The position numbers and the translations under genes are program-made. A stretch of DNA of 20,405 bases, taken from contig DHEX01000053.1 in NCBI GenBank assembly GCA_002400085.1, positions 1-20,405 on the forward strand. Reading direction: 5' to 3'. Source of the stretch: Clostridiaceae bacterium UBA4839 (GTDB taxonomy: Bacteria > Bacillota > Clostridia > Clostridiales > Caloramatoraceae). The notes beneath the pieces are model-generated. The model was not told where the DNA came from, ran no database searches, and saw only the letters and a list, made by a program, of their open reading frames with translations. Below, piece after piece: positions 14,050 to 20,405 of this stretch (position 1 is its first letter; the number at the start of each line of letters is the position of its first letter).

Positions 14050-15255
14050 ATGAATACATATCAATATAAGGCGAAAAATAAAAGGGGAAATGTTATAGAA
14101 GGAAAAATAAAGGGCGAAAGTATTGAATATGTATATGATTTTTTAATGAATAAAGATCTATATCCAATAAATATTAGAGCATATAAAAAATCATCTAATT
14201 TAAAAATAAATGAATTTAAAAAAATAGATAACAGTGATTGGCTTATATTTTTAAAAAACATTACATATACATTAAAATCTGGTCAAAATTTATTGAACTC
14301 AATTATAACCGCTAAGGAACAAATTAAAAATTATAGGCTTAAAAGCATGTTAAATGGTGTATGTGAAGATATAGAAAACGGTGTTAGTTTTAGTGAAGCA
14401 TTAAAAAATTGTGATTGTAAAGAAAAGGTTTTAGTATCAATGATTGAAGCTGGCGAAGTTTCCGGCAGGATGATAAATGTATTGGATAAACTTATAGTAT
14501 ATTATGAAAAGCAGATTAAATATGAGAAAAAGTTTAAAGGAGCAGCAATATATCCTTTAACTGTAGCTGTATTTTGTATTTCAGTTTTAGTATATTTAAT
14601 AAATAAAATATTACCAGACTTTCTGACAATGATCTCTAAGTATGGAAATGTTAATATTCCTAAAAAGACATTAGAGCTTATGAGGTTTAATGAATATATT
14701 TCGAAAAACTATATTTTCATTTTTATCCTCATTTTTGTGATAATTATTTCTTTTAAATTATTAATTAGCTTTAAACATATAAGGCCCCAAATAGATATGA
14801 TTAAATGCAAGATGCCATTTATAAATAAATTATATTTAAAACCAATTGAAGTTAGAATTTTAACAATACTTTATTTATTTATTGATAATGGAATAAGCAT
14901 TGATAATTCATTGAAATTTTTAGAAGATTTTATTCCTAATGTATATATTAAAAATAAAATAAAAATTGTTTTGCAAAAAATCGAGTGTGGATTTTCATTT
15001 GGAGAAAGCATATCAGCAATTGATATATTTAATGATTCTTTTATTGAAGCCATTGAATCTGGTGAAAAGTCAGGGAGTTTACCTGAAACTTTAAAATATG
15101 CTTCTGAATTTTATGAATTTGAGATTCAAAATGAGTTAGATAAAATGACATCATTAATAGAACCCTTACTAATGGTTATTTTATGCATATCAGTAGGCTA
15201 TATTATAATAGTATCTATTATGCCCCTCTTATCCATATATGAAATGCAATTTTAA
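14050..15255 (+). CDS. pilC: Type IV pilus inner-membrane platform protein PilC (GspF family)
   Basis: PilC is the membrane platform that couples the PilB/PilT motors to the growing pilus. This 401-residue protein starts with YQYKAKNKRGNVIEGKI, the usual PilC/GspF N terminus, and contains two GspF-type repeats. Each repeat carries a conserved EAGEVSGRM-like or ESGEKSGSLPE motif (about residues 136-145 and 336-346). Hydrophobic segments are near 170-193, 218-240 and 373-397. The start follows AGAGGTG. It is very AT-rich, like the genes downstream, and unlike pilT. pilA follows after 93 bp with a structured spacer. Confidence 0.92.
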   Translation: MNTYQYKAKNKRGNVIEGKIKGESIEYVYDFLMNKDLYPINIRAYKKSSNLKINEFKKIDNSDWLIFLKNITYTLKSGQNLLNSIITAKEQIKNYRLKSMLNGVCEDIENGVSFSEALKNCDCKEKVLVSMIEAGEVSGRMINVLDKLIVYYEKQIKYEKKFKGAAIYPLTVAVFCISVLVYLINKILPDFLTMISKYGNVNIPKKTLELMRFNEYISKNYIFIFILIFVIIISFKLLISFKHIRPQIDMIKCKMPFINKLYLKPIEVRILTILYLFIDNGISIDNSLKFLEDFIPNVYIKNKIKIVLQKIECGFSFGESISAIDIFNDSFIEAIESGEKSGSLPETLKYASEFYEFEIQNELDKMTSLIEPLLMVILCISVGYIIIVSIMPLLSIYEMQF

Positions 15256-15258
15256 TAT

Positions 15259-15344
15259 TTCACCTCCTATGAATCAAAAATTTTATTTATTTAATTTAGA
15301 TGAATAAAATAAATAAAATTTGGTGATAACTTTAAGGAGGTGAA
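15259..15344 (+). promoter_or_regulatory. Leader structure that can sequester the pilA Shine-Dalgarno
   Basis: TTCACCTCCT (15259-15268), 4 nt after the pilC stop, is the exact reverse complement of AGGAGGTGAA (15335-15344), the pilA ribosome binding site. Between them AAATTTTATTTATTT (15278-15292) pairs perfectly with AAATAAATAAAATTT (15307-15321) around a 14-nt loop. Together they make a stacked 10-bp plus 15-bp structure separated by internal loops. The outer strand copies the anti-Shine-Dalgarno sequence of 16S rRNA. The inner stem is almost all A-T pairs. Confidence 0.7.
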
Positions 15345-15348
15345 TTAA

Positions 15349-15735
15349 ATGGTAAAGCTGCATAAAAATCGTGGATTTTCAATTATAGAACTTGTTGCAG
15401 TTATTGCTATAATTGCAATTCTTGCAGCAGCAATTATACCAAAGGTGGGGAAGTATTCCAAGCAAGCTTTAAATACAAGAAATATTATGGATGCTCAAAA
15501 TATAGTTCAAGCAGCTGAATTATATAATATAGATTGCGAAAATGAGAAAGAAAAAATAAAGGATGATACAACCATAGAACAATTGAAATCCAAATTATAC
15601 AATGAGAATAATGAAAATGAAGGTTATTTGAATAAATGGCCTGAATTAAAATATAAAGATAAAAACGGGGAGACTATTGAGTTTTCAAGCTATAGGGATA
15701 TATTAAACTTTGTTAAAGGGAAAAATAATACTTAA
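15349..15735 (+). CDS. pilA: Type IV prepilin, probable major pilin PilA
   Basis: This 128-residue prepilin has a short basic leader (MVKLHKNRG) with Gly at -1, then FSIIELVAVIAIIAILAAAI. Phe is at +1 and the conserved Glu at +5 of the mature protein, so it should be processed by a prepilin peptidase encoded elsewhere. The N-terminal helix is followed by a small polar domain rich in Lys, Glu and Asn. No Cys pair forms a typical disulfide loop. It occupies the GspG/PilA position, before the H-I-J-K-like genes. Its Shine-Dalgarno AAGGAGGTG is the strongest in the locus, fitting high expression, and lies within the leader structure described separately. 'Major' is an inference from position and ribosome binding site. 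Confidence 0.88.
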   Translation: MVKLHKNRGFSIIELVAVIAIIAILAAAIIPKVGKYSKQALNTRNIMDAQNIVQAAELYNIDCENEKEKIKDDTTIEQLKSKLYNENNENEGYLNKWPELKYKDKNGETIEFSSYRDILNFVKGKNNT

Positions 15736-15754
15736 AAAAAGATAGTGAAGATAT

Positions 15755-16210
15755 ATGAAAAAAGCATTTACATTAATTGAAACAGTATTTTGTATAAGCA
15801 TCATAGCTATATTATTATCTATAGGAATTGTTAGTATTAAAAGGATAGATGAATATAAAGCTAAAAAAAAATTTGAGTTTACAGCTACTATGCTGTTAAA
15901 GGATTTGAGGTATGCAAAAGGTCAAGCTGCATCTTCTAATGATATTCATATTTTATTTAATAAAAATGGATATGATATATATTCCGTTATAAACTGCAAA
16001 TCAAAATATTTGAAAAGAGTTAATTTTGATAAAGAAATTTATATTGATAGTAAAGAAAGTACAATTCCAACGAATGGTAAAATTACATTTACAAATGCGG
16101 GGACAGTAAAGCCCTATGGCTGTTCAATTACAGTAAAGGATAAAAAGAATAGTGCAACCATTGCCATTAAGCCAGTAATATTTTCAATTAGTTATAAAAA
16201 GGATAAATGA
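15755..16210 (+). CDS. Minor pilin/pseudopilin, GspH/FimT-like
   Basis: This 151-residue prepilin-like protein has a four-residue leader, MKKA, followed by FTLIETVFCISIIAILLSIG. Mature position +5 is the conserved Glu. Position -1 is Ala rather than the usual Gly. The pattern MLLKDLRYAKGQAASSN after the helix, and the later ITFTNAGTVKPYG segment, match the GspH/FimT family of minor pilins. It lies 19 bp after pilA and 1 bp before the next pilin gene, so it belongs to the same operon. Its Shine-Dalgarno is weak (GATAGTGA), which suits a low-abundance subunit. Confidence 0.82.
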   Translation: MKKAFTLIETVFCISIIAILLSIGIVSIKRIDEYKAKKKFEFTATMLLKDLRYAKGQAASSNDIHILFNKNGYDIYSVINCKSKYLKRVNFDKEIYIDSKESTIPTNGKITFTNAGTVKPYGCSITVKDKKNSATIAIKPVIFSISYKKDK

Positions 16211-16211
16211 T

Positions 16212-16658
16212 ATGAGAAAAAAGGCCTATTCCTTAATTGAAATTATAGCTTCATTTTTTATCATGAGCTGCGTTTTAGCTGCAGGCATACCCGTATTTAT
16301 AAATACATTAAAGCACATAGAAACAACTAATAATGATTATAAAATGGCCTTTTTTAATCAAAATATAATTGAGTTTTATAAAAGTTTACCAACTAATGAA
16401 TTAAATAATATGGTCCAGTATGGGGATATTTATATTGATTTTAGTGGTAATGATGATTTATATAACAACTTAAAGAACCCAAATGAATACTTATATAAAA
16501 CCAATACAGATGAAAATAAAAAATACAAGGCAAGGATTAATATAAAAAAGGATACTAAGTATGAAAATATACAATGCTTTGAAATTCAATGCATTGTTTG
16601 GAATATTGAAAGCAGTTTTAATAAAGAAATACAGGTTTATGATATGATTATCAGGTGA
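16212..16658 (+). CDS. Minor pilin, GspI/PilV-like
   Basis: This 148-residue prepilin-like protein has leader MRKKA, then YSLIEIIASFFIMSCVLAAG. It has Glu at +5, Ala at -1 and Tyr at +1, an unusual cleavage context shared in part with the gene before it. The rest is a small, polar, Lys- and Asn-rich domain without a motif I recognise; the GspI/PilV label comes from gene order and size. It starts 1 bp after the previous stop and is followed 4 bp later by the next pilin. An alternative is a generic type IV pilin-like protein. Confidence 0.72.
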   Translation: MRKKAYSLIEIIASFFIMSCVLAAGIPVFINTLKHIETTNNDYKMAFFNQNIIEFYKSLPTNELNNMVQYGDIYIDFSGNDDLYNNLKNPNEYLYKTNTDENKKYKARINIKKDTKYENIQCFEIQCIVWNIESSFNKEIQVYDMIIR

Positions 16659-16662
16659 TTTT

Positions 16663-17196
16663 ATGCATAGCAAAGGGTTTTCTTTAATAGAAGTTGTTGC
16701 TTCAGTAACGATTTTATTTTTAATAGCGGATTTATTTGTTAACTTCACAGGCTTTTATAATAAAGCTTTGAGCCGTATTACCAATAATTCTGAAATAGAT
16801 GATTTGGCATTAATAATAATAAATGAAATTGAGGAAGGAATAAAATGCTCACAGTATTGTACCTGTGAAGATATTGATAACATATATAAACTTGACGATA
16901 AAAAAATTGCTAAAAAGCTGATCATGATTAAAAGAACTAACTATTCATACCCCTATTTGTTAGTTTTGAAGAAAAATGATTATAATTATGAATTACACAG
17001 GGTTTATTTTAAAGAATATACATACGGTAAGCAAAAAAAATATAGCATTTGCGGTGATAACTTTGTATGTGACAGTATTAATTTTATTGAAATAAAGCAA
17101 AATGAAAATTTATTTGAAATCAATTTAGAAATTGAAATTAACAAGAATAAAAAGGAATATCAAAGGTTGATTTTTAATGAGGAAGTTAATTCATAG
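16663..17196 (+). CDS. Minor pilin, GspJ/PilW-like
   Basis: This 177-residue prepilin-like protein has leader MHSKG with Gly at -1, followed by FSLIEVVASVTILFLIADLF and Glu at +5. It is the longest of the minor pilins, as GspJ/PilW usually is. The segment after the helix, with its Ile/Glu-rich stretches and Cys residues (CSQYCTC, about residues 63-69), has no other motif I can name. Its 3' end overlaps the next gene by 20 bp, which suggests translational coupling and probable stoichiometric production with the K-like subunit. Confidence 0.75.
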   Translation: MHSKGFSLIEVVASVTILFLIADLFVNFTGFYNKALSRITNNSEIDDLALIIINEIEEGIKCSQYCTCEDIDNIYKLDDKKIAKKLIMIKRTNYSYPYLLVLKKNDYNYELHRVYFKEYTYGKQKKYSICGDNFVCDSINFIEIKQNENLFEINLEIEINKNKKEYQRLIFNEEVNS

Positions 17197-17593
17197 AAAA
17201 GGATATATATTAGTATATACAGTTATTTTATTATCTATATTTGTTTTGTCGCTTATGTTTGTAATTAACTTATCGATTTATGAAGCGAAACAAAGTTCTT
17301 CTATGAGGGATAAGTTATTAGTTGATTCGCTTAGCTCCTATAGTTTGAAAAAAGGCTATGCAGAGTTTAAAGAATGGACTATAGCAAATAAAAAGTTTCC
17401 CAATGCTGCAGAACTTGATGAATTAAAGTTTTTCTTTACTATACAGGGATATAGATGTGAAGTAAATTATGAGATACTAATTAATGATAATAAAACAGAG
17501 GAAATAAATATACTCAGCCTTGTACAAAGTTTAGATGGTAAGAGCTATAAATTTAAAAATAAACAATATGATAAAAATGAATTTTTAAGGTGA
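17177..17593 (+). CDS. Minor pilin, GspK/PilX-like, lacking Glu5
   Basis: This 138-residue protein has leader MRKLIHRKG with Gly at -1, then YILVYTVILLSIFVLSLMFV. The mature +5 residue is Tyr rather than Glu. In type II secretion GspK, and in type IV pili PilX-like tip pilins, this Glu is often the one that is missing, consistent with a subunit at the filament tip. It overlaps the preceding J-like gene and is followed by the pilM-like gene after 4 bp. The helix is followed by a short, polar C-terminal domain of about 100 residues, much smaller than typical GspK, so the name is by order and the missing Glu only. Confidence 0.68.
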   Translation: MRKLIHRKGYILVYTVILLSIFVLSLMFVINLSIYEAKQSSSMRDKLLVDSLSSYSLKKGYAEFKEWTIANKKFPNAAELDELKFFFTIQGYRCEVNYEILINDNKTEEINILSLVQSLDGKSYKFKNKQYDKNEFLR

Positions 17594-17597
17594 AAAT

Positions 17598-18509
17598 ATG
17601 TATTTAAAATCGGGAATGTATGTATATATAGATTTATTTAGTATTAATGCAGCTATTACAGATGCAGCTACTAAAATTAAGTTCGTAAAAATCAATAATG
17701 ATAAACCTTATCTGTCAAGTCAAGGTCTTAATGTTGAGCAAATAGTAAAATCATTAAATAGCATTATTAAAGAAAATAATATATATCTAAGGTCAATTTC
17801 TTTTATTATATATCCTGATTTTGTTTTTTCAAGGGCGCTTAAAATCCCTATTATCGATAAAAATAAAATAAAGGAATCTATAATGTGGGAAATGGCATTA
17901 TTTATAAATGATATTAAAGATTATTATGTAGATTTTAAAATTACCGATAGAACTATAAAAGCTAATGAAAAGGTATATAATATACTTTCCTGTGCAGTAC
18001 CTAAATCAATAATAAATGATTATTATTCTATAAGTAAGTTTTTAAAATTAAAGATAAAATATATTGATATATATCAAAATTGTATTTTAAGAGCTTATAA
18101 AAAAACACTGCTAGGTAAAAAAGAAAAACCAATCATCTTAAATATTAAAAGCAGTAAAACCTTAATTATGATAATTGATGGTAATAATATTTTTTACGAA
18201 AAAAATATATGCATTGGAATAGATAATATAATGCAAAATGATAATATTGATATGCCATCATTTGATATATTCGCAAATGAAATATTACATATCATTGATT
18301 TTTATGTGATGGAGAATAACGGATGCAGATTAACAGGAATTTATATTGATACATATTTGAATTTTCAAGAGAAAATAATATCATGCCTTACGGGAAAATG
18401 CCTGCTTGATATTCATGGATGTCAGGATATGATTTTAAGTAAAAAGTTTACTTGTCCTGAAGAGATAAATAATGTAGTTAGCTTATATGGGCTTGCTTTA
18501 AGAGGATAA
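17598..18509 (+). CDS. pilM: PilM-like actin-fold protein with a divergent nucleotide-binding motif
   Basis: PilM is the cytoplasmic, actin-like protein that binds the N terminus of PilN and connects it to the motor. This 303-residue protein lies directly before the pilN- and pilO-like genes. Its layout matches PilM: SFIIYPDFVFSRALKIP (about 68-84), then KIKESIMWEMALFI, like the PilM segment LPDAIVF...IKEAIRWEAEKYI. The usual first motif (DIGSSSIK) reads YIDLFSINAAI here (about 10-20), so the Gly and Ser residues expected to hold phosphate are missing. It starts after AAGGTGA. The divergence may reflect lost ATP binding. I cannot exclude that it only resembles PilM. Confidence 0.68.
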   Translation: MYLKSGMYVYIDLFSINAAITDAATKIKFVKINNDKPYLSSQGLNVEQIVKSLNSIIKENNIYLRSISFIIYPDFVFSRALKIPIIDKNKIKESIMWEMALFINDIKDYYVDFKITDRTIKANEKVYNILSCAVPKSIINDYYSISKFLKLKIKYIDIYQNCILRAYKKTLLGKKEKPIILNIKSSKTLIMIIDGNNIFYEKNICIGIDNIMQNDNIDMPSFDIFANEILHIIDFYVMENNGCRLTGIYIDTYLNFQEKIISCLTGKCLLDIHGCQDMILSKKFTCPEEINNVVSLYGLALRG

Positions 18510-18512
18510 TAT

Positions 18513-19019
18513 ATGAAGGATATTAATATTATTCCAGATGAAATTATAGTCATCAGGTCAAAGCATAAAAGAATAATAAACTATATTTTAATTTCACTAA
18601 TAATATTTTTTTTGCTTTATTTACCTTATTTACATCTTGAAAAATATAAGGCTCTTTTATCTAACAAGGTTAATAAAACAAATCAGATTGATAAAGAACA
18701 AATTATTAAAGCAGATACTTTAGAAATGATGCAGAATTTTATTAATGAGTATAATGACATTTATAATAATAGAAATTTATTTTATGAGGATGTAAAAAAC
18801 TTTTATGAACTTAAATCAGAGAACCTATATATTGATAGTATAGTTTTAAACAAATCCATAAAAATATCTGGATGCTCATCCAATTTTGATTCCATAATAA
18901 ATTTCACTCAAAAACTAAAATTAAATAGTAATTACAAAAAGGTCGAAATTCTATCTGTTAGTTTTTCAAATGGTTTAAATAGGTTTATAATACAAATTGA
19001 TAAAATAGGAAGTGAATAG
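18513..19019 (+). CDS. pilN: PilN-like bitopic membrane protein
   Basis: This 168-residue protein begins MKDINIIPDE, like the INLLP motif by which PilN binds PilM. A short basic segment follows, then one membrane helix (about residues 24-42, ILISLIIFFLLYLPYL). The rest is a coiled-coil region (about 43-90) and a small C-terminal domain, outside the membrane. With PilO it would form the alignment subcomplex around the pilus base. It starts 3 bp after the PilM-like stop, behind GAGGA, and ends 2 bp before the PilO-like gene. Assignment rests on the N-terminal motif, topology and gene order. Confidence 0.78.
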   Translation: MKDINIIPDEIIVIRSKHKRIINYILISLIIFFLLYLPYLHLEKYKALLSNKVNKTNQIDKEQIIKADTLEMMQNFINEYNDIYNNRNLFYEDVKNFYELKSENLYIDSIVLNKSIKISGCSSNFDSIINFTQKLKLNSNYKKVEILSVSFSNGLNRFIIQIDKIGSE

Positions 19020-19021
19020 CT

Positions 19022-19564
19022 TTGACAAAAAAAGAAAAAATATTAACGATAACTGCTGTTATAATGTTAGTTTCATATTTATATATTAATCTTTTTTTTA
19101 TACCAATTATAGAAAAGGTATCAAATATTAAATATAATATTAATGAGTATGATAATAAGGCAGCCTTCAGTGGTACATCTCAAAATGAAAGGGCACATAA
19201 GAGTTATAATAAATTAAAAGAGGATTATAATGACATAAGCAGAAGAATGTATACGTATGATGACAGTTCTTATTTTATTAATGAAATAAACAATATTTTA
19301 AATTGCTGCAATGCAAAGATTGACAATTGTGATTTAATAAAAAGCGATAAGGATGAAAATAAAAATTTATTATATAAAGAATTCAAAATTCAATTTAATG
19401 GAGAATATAAGGATATATGTAGAAGTATAAAGGATATTGAAAACAGTAAAAGCCTAATGCAAATAGAAAATTTAAACATGGCTATTGATGAAAACTTTAT
19501 GGTAAATGCCGATATGGTAATAAGATATTATTACATAGATAAACAAAATAAAGTGGTGCTATAA
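19022..19564 (+). CDS. pilO: PilO-like bitopic membrane protein
   Basis: This 180-residue protein has one N-terminal membrane helix (about 8-30, ITAVIMLVSYLYINLFFIPI). A predicted coiled coil (about 31-75) and a C-terminal domain of about 100 residues follow, the typical PilO layout. The start is TTG 19022, with AGGAAGTG at 19007-19014, inside the end of the pilN-like gene. The sequence itself is weakly conserved, so the name is mainly from position and topology. It is the last gene of the pilus cluster; a spacer occupied by repeat copy B follows. Confidence 0.7.
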   Translation: MTKKEKILTITAVIMLVSYLYINLFFIPIIEKVSNIKYNINEYDNKAAFSGTSQNERAHKSYNKLKEDYNDISRRMYTYDDSSYFINEINNILNCCNAKIDNCDLIKSDKDENKNLLYKEFKIQFNGEYKDICRSIKDIENSKSLMQIENLNMAIDENFMVNADMVIRYYYIDKQNKVVL

Positions 19565-19603
19565 TATATCTGTAATAATTTAAAATCATTAATGAACAAA
19601 TAA

Positions 19604-19793
19604 CGGCGGAGATAAGAAAAATATATGGAATTAACATAGGTAGGGAGCGGTCTTGACCGTTCCGTCCCCACGATTCCGTGCATTCCCCAGAGGAACGGTC
19701 AAGACCGTTTCCTACAGCTGTCTGGCATTTTAATCCTTAGAACATCTTTGCAAACGGTCAAGTGAATGGAATATATTTTTATTATCGCAGCGG
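19604..19793. repeat. Palindromic interspersed repeat, copy B
   Basis: About 190 bp, bounded by related inverted ends: CGGCGGAGATAAG...on the left and ATTATCGCAGCGG on the right (20 of 27 matched positions when compared as inverted repeats). Inner arms TAGGGAGCGGTCTTGACCG (19641-19659) and CGGTCAAGACCGTTTCCTA (19696-19714) flank a core that matches copy A in reverse orientation. A further half-site, ACGGTCAAG, lies at 19754-19762. It fills most of the 279-bp gap between pilO and aroK and has no coding potential. Its hairpins could act as a terminator. Confidence 0.8.
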
Positions 19794-19817
19794 TGCATTA
19801 AATCTAAATTATGAAAA

Positions 19818-19831
19818 GATAATATATTATC
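19818..19831. promoter_or_regulatory. 14-bp perfect palindrome next to the aroK ribosome binding site
   Basis: GATAATATATTATC is self-complementary and directly abuts CAGGAGTG, the aroK Shine-Dalgarno region. It could be an operator or a chance AT-rich dyad. Confidence 0.3.
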
Positions 19832-19843
19832 AGGAGTGAATTT

Positions 19844-20353
19844 ATGAAGTATAGTAAAAATCTTGTGCTGATTGGAATGCCAGGAAGCGGTAAATCAACG
19901 CTTGGGAAAATTATTTCTGAAAAATTAAAAATGGAGTTTGTAGATACAGATGATTATATAGAAGAAAAAACGAATTTAACCATTAGTGACTTATTTAAAA
20001 ATGGTGAGGAATATTTTAGAAAAATTGAAACCCAGGCTATATTTGAAATAATTGATGAAGGTATTTTTGTTATTGCTGCTGGTGGCGGAATTATAAAAAA
20101 AGAAGTCAATATGGCTAAGCTTAATTCTAATTCAGTTATATTTTTTTTAAACAGAAATGTAAATGTGATTATAAATAATGACGATATAAGCAATAGACCG
20201 CTTATTGGAAACCATAAGGAAAAGGTTTTTGAATTGTATAATGAACGTATTGATAAATATAAAAAATACTGCCATTTTGAAATTGAAAATAATGGAGATC
20301 CAGAAGAAGCTGCTGATGAAATCATTAATATATATTTGAAAGTGGAGTCTTAA
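19844..20353 (+). CDS. aroK: Shikimate kinase
   Basis: Shikimate kinase phosphorylates shikimate at O-3 using ATP, in the chorismate pathway for aromatic amino acids. The 169-residue length is typical. Walker A is GMPGSGKST (11-19). Shikimate-binding residues are visible as DTDD (D34, D36) and R59 in YFRKIE. GGG (80-82) gives the glycine-rich shikimate loop, and SNRPL holds the lid Arg. The start ATG follows CAGGAGTG. It stands after repeat copy B. Other aro genes are not in the window; what follows is too short to judge. Confidence 0.94.
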   Translation: MKYSKNLVLIGMPGSGKSTLGKIISEKLKMEFVDTDDYIEEKTNLTISDLFKNGEEYFRKIETQAIFEIIDEGIFVIAAGGGIIKKEVNMAKLNSNSVIFFLNRNVNVIINNDDISNRPLIGNHKEKVFELYNERIDKYKKYCHFEIENNGDPEEAADEIINIYLKVES

Positions 20354-20405
20354 AAATCGATAAAAACAGCATAGTTCGTGTAAAGTTACAAGAGGGAAAT
20401 GGAAT

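Noticed and set aside
19954..20325. Minus-strand open frame of 123 codons within aroK
   Set aside because: It mirrors the coding strand of a well-supported shikimate kinase and has no independent evidence of translation.
20329..20405. Open frame running off the right edge of the window
   Set aside because: It has no ATG, GTG or TTG start in frame after the last stop and overlaps the end of aroK; too short to call a gene.

Overview
The window is chromosomal DNA from a low-GC, endospore-forming Firmicute of the Clostridium type. It is AT-rich throughout and has TTGACA/TATAAT-like promoters and strong AGGAGG-type ribosome binding sites. It carries a sporulation sigma factor SigK, RNase J, and the clostridial gene order DUF1292 - fur - rnj. 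All 23 complete genes lie on the + strand. I see no tRNA, rRNA, CRISPR array, transposase or phage gene.

Region 1 (1-9834) is conserved housekeeping DNA. It holds the tail of an unrecognised upstream reading frame, a small acidic DUF1292 protein with its own promoter and terminator, a Fur-type metalloregulator behind a long, possibly structured leader, RNase J, a YlbF-family protein, a QueT-type ECF S component, the GTPase TypA/BipA, and the endolytic transglycosylase MltG. It ends with the tRNA wobble-uridine group trmR - trhP followed by udk (uridine kinase). Clear intrinsic terminators separate several transcription units.

Region 2 (9981-10723) is sigK, intact and with its pro-sequence, ended by its own terminator. 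A 22-bp tandem duplication spans its stop codon.

Region 3 (11004-19564) is a type IV pilus locus: pilB, pilT, pilC, a major-type pilin, four minor pilins, then pilM-, pilN- and pilO-like genes. The four minor pilins fall in the order expected for GspH/I/J/K-like proteins. PilB would power assembly, PilC is the membrane platform, PilM/N/O the alignment complex, and the H-I-J-K set a likely tip or priming complex. No prepilin peptidase or secretin is present. PilT carries non-consensus residues at the Walker B and His-box positions. The pilin pilA has an upstream sequence perfectly complementary to its Shine-Dalgarno.

Region 4 (19844-20353) is aroK, shikimate kinase.

The most unusual non-coding feature is a family of GC-richer, palindromic repeats of about 190 bp. 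One copy precedes pilB, one follows pilO in largely opposite orientation, and a decayed copy sits between pilT and pilC. The pilus locus is therefore bracketed by them. The best leads are the pilA leader, the altered PilT, and this repeat family with its derived hairpin in front of pilB.
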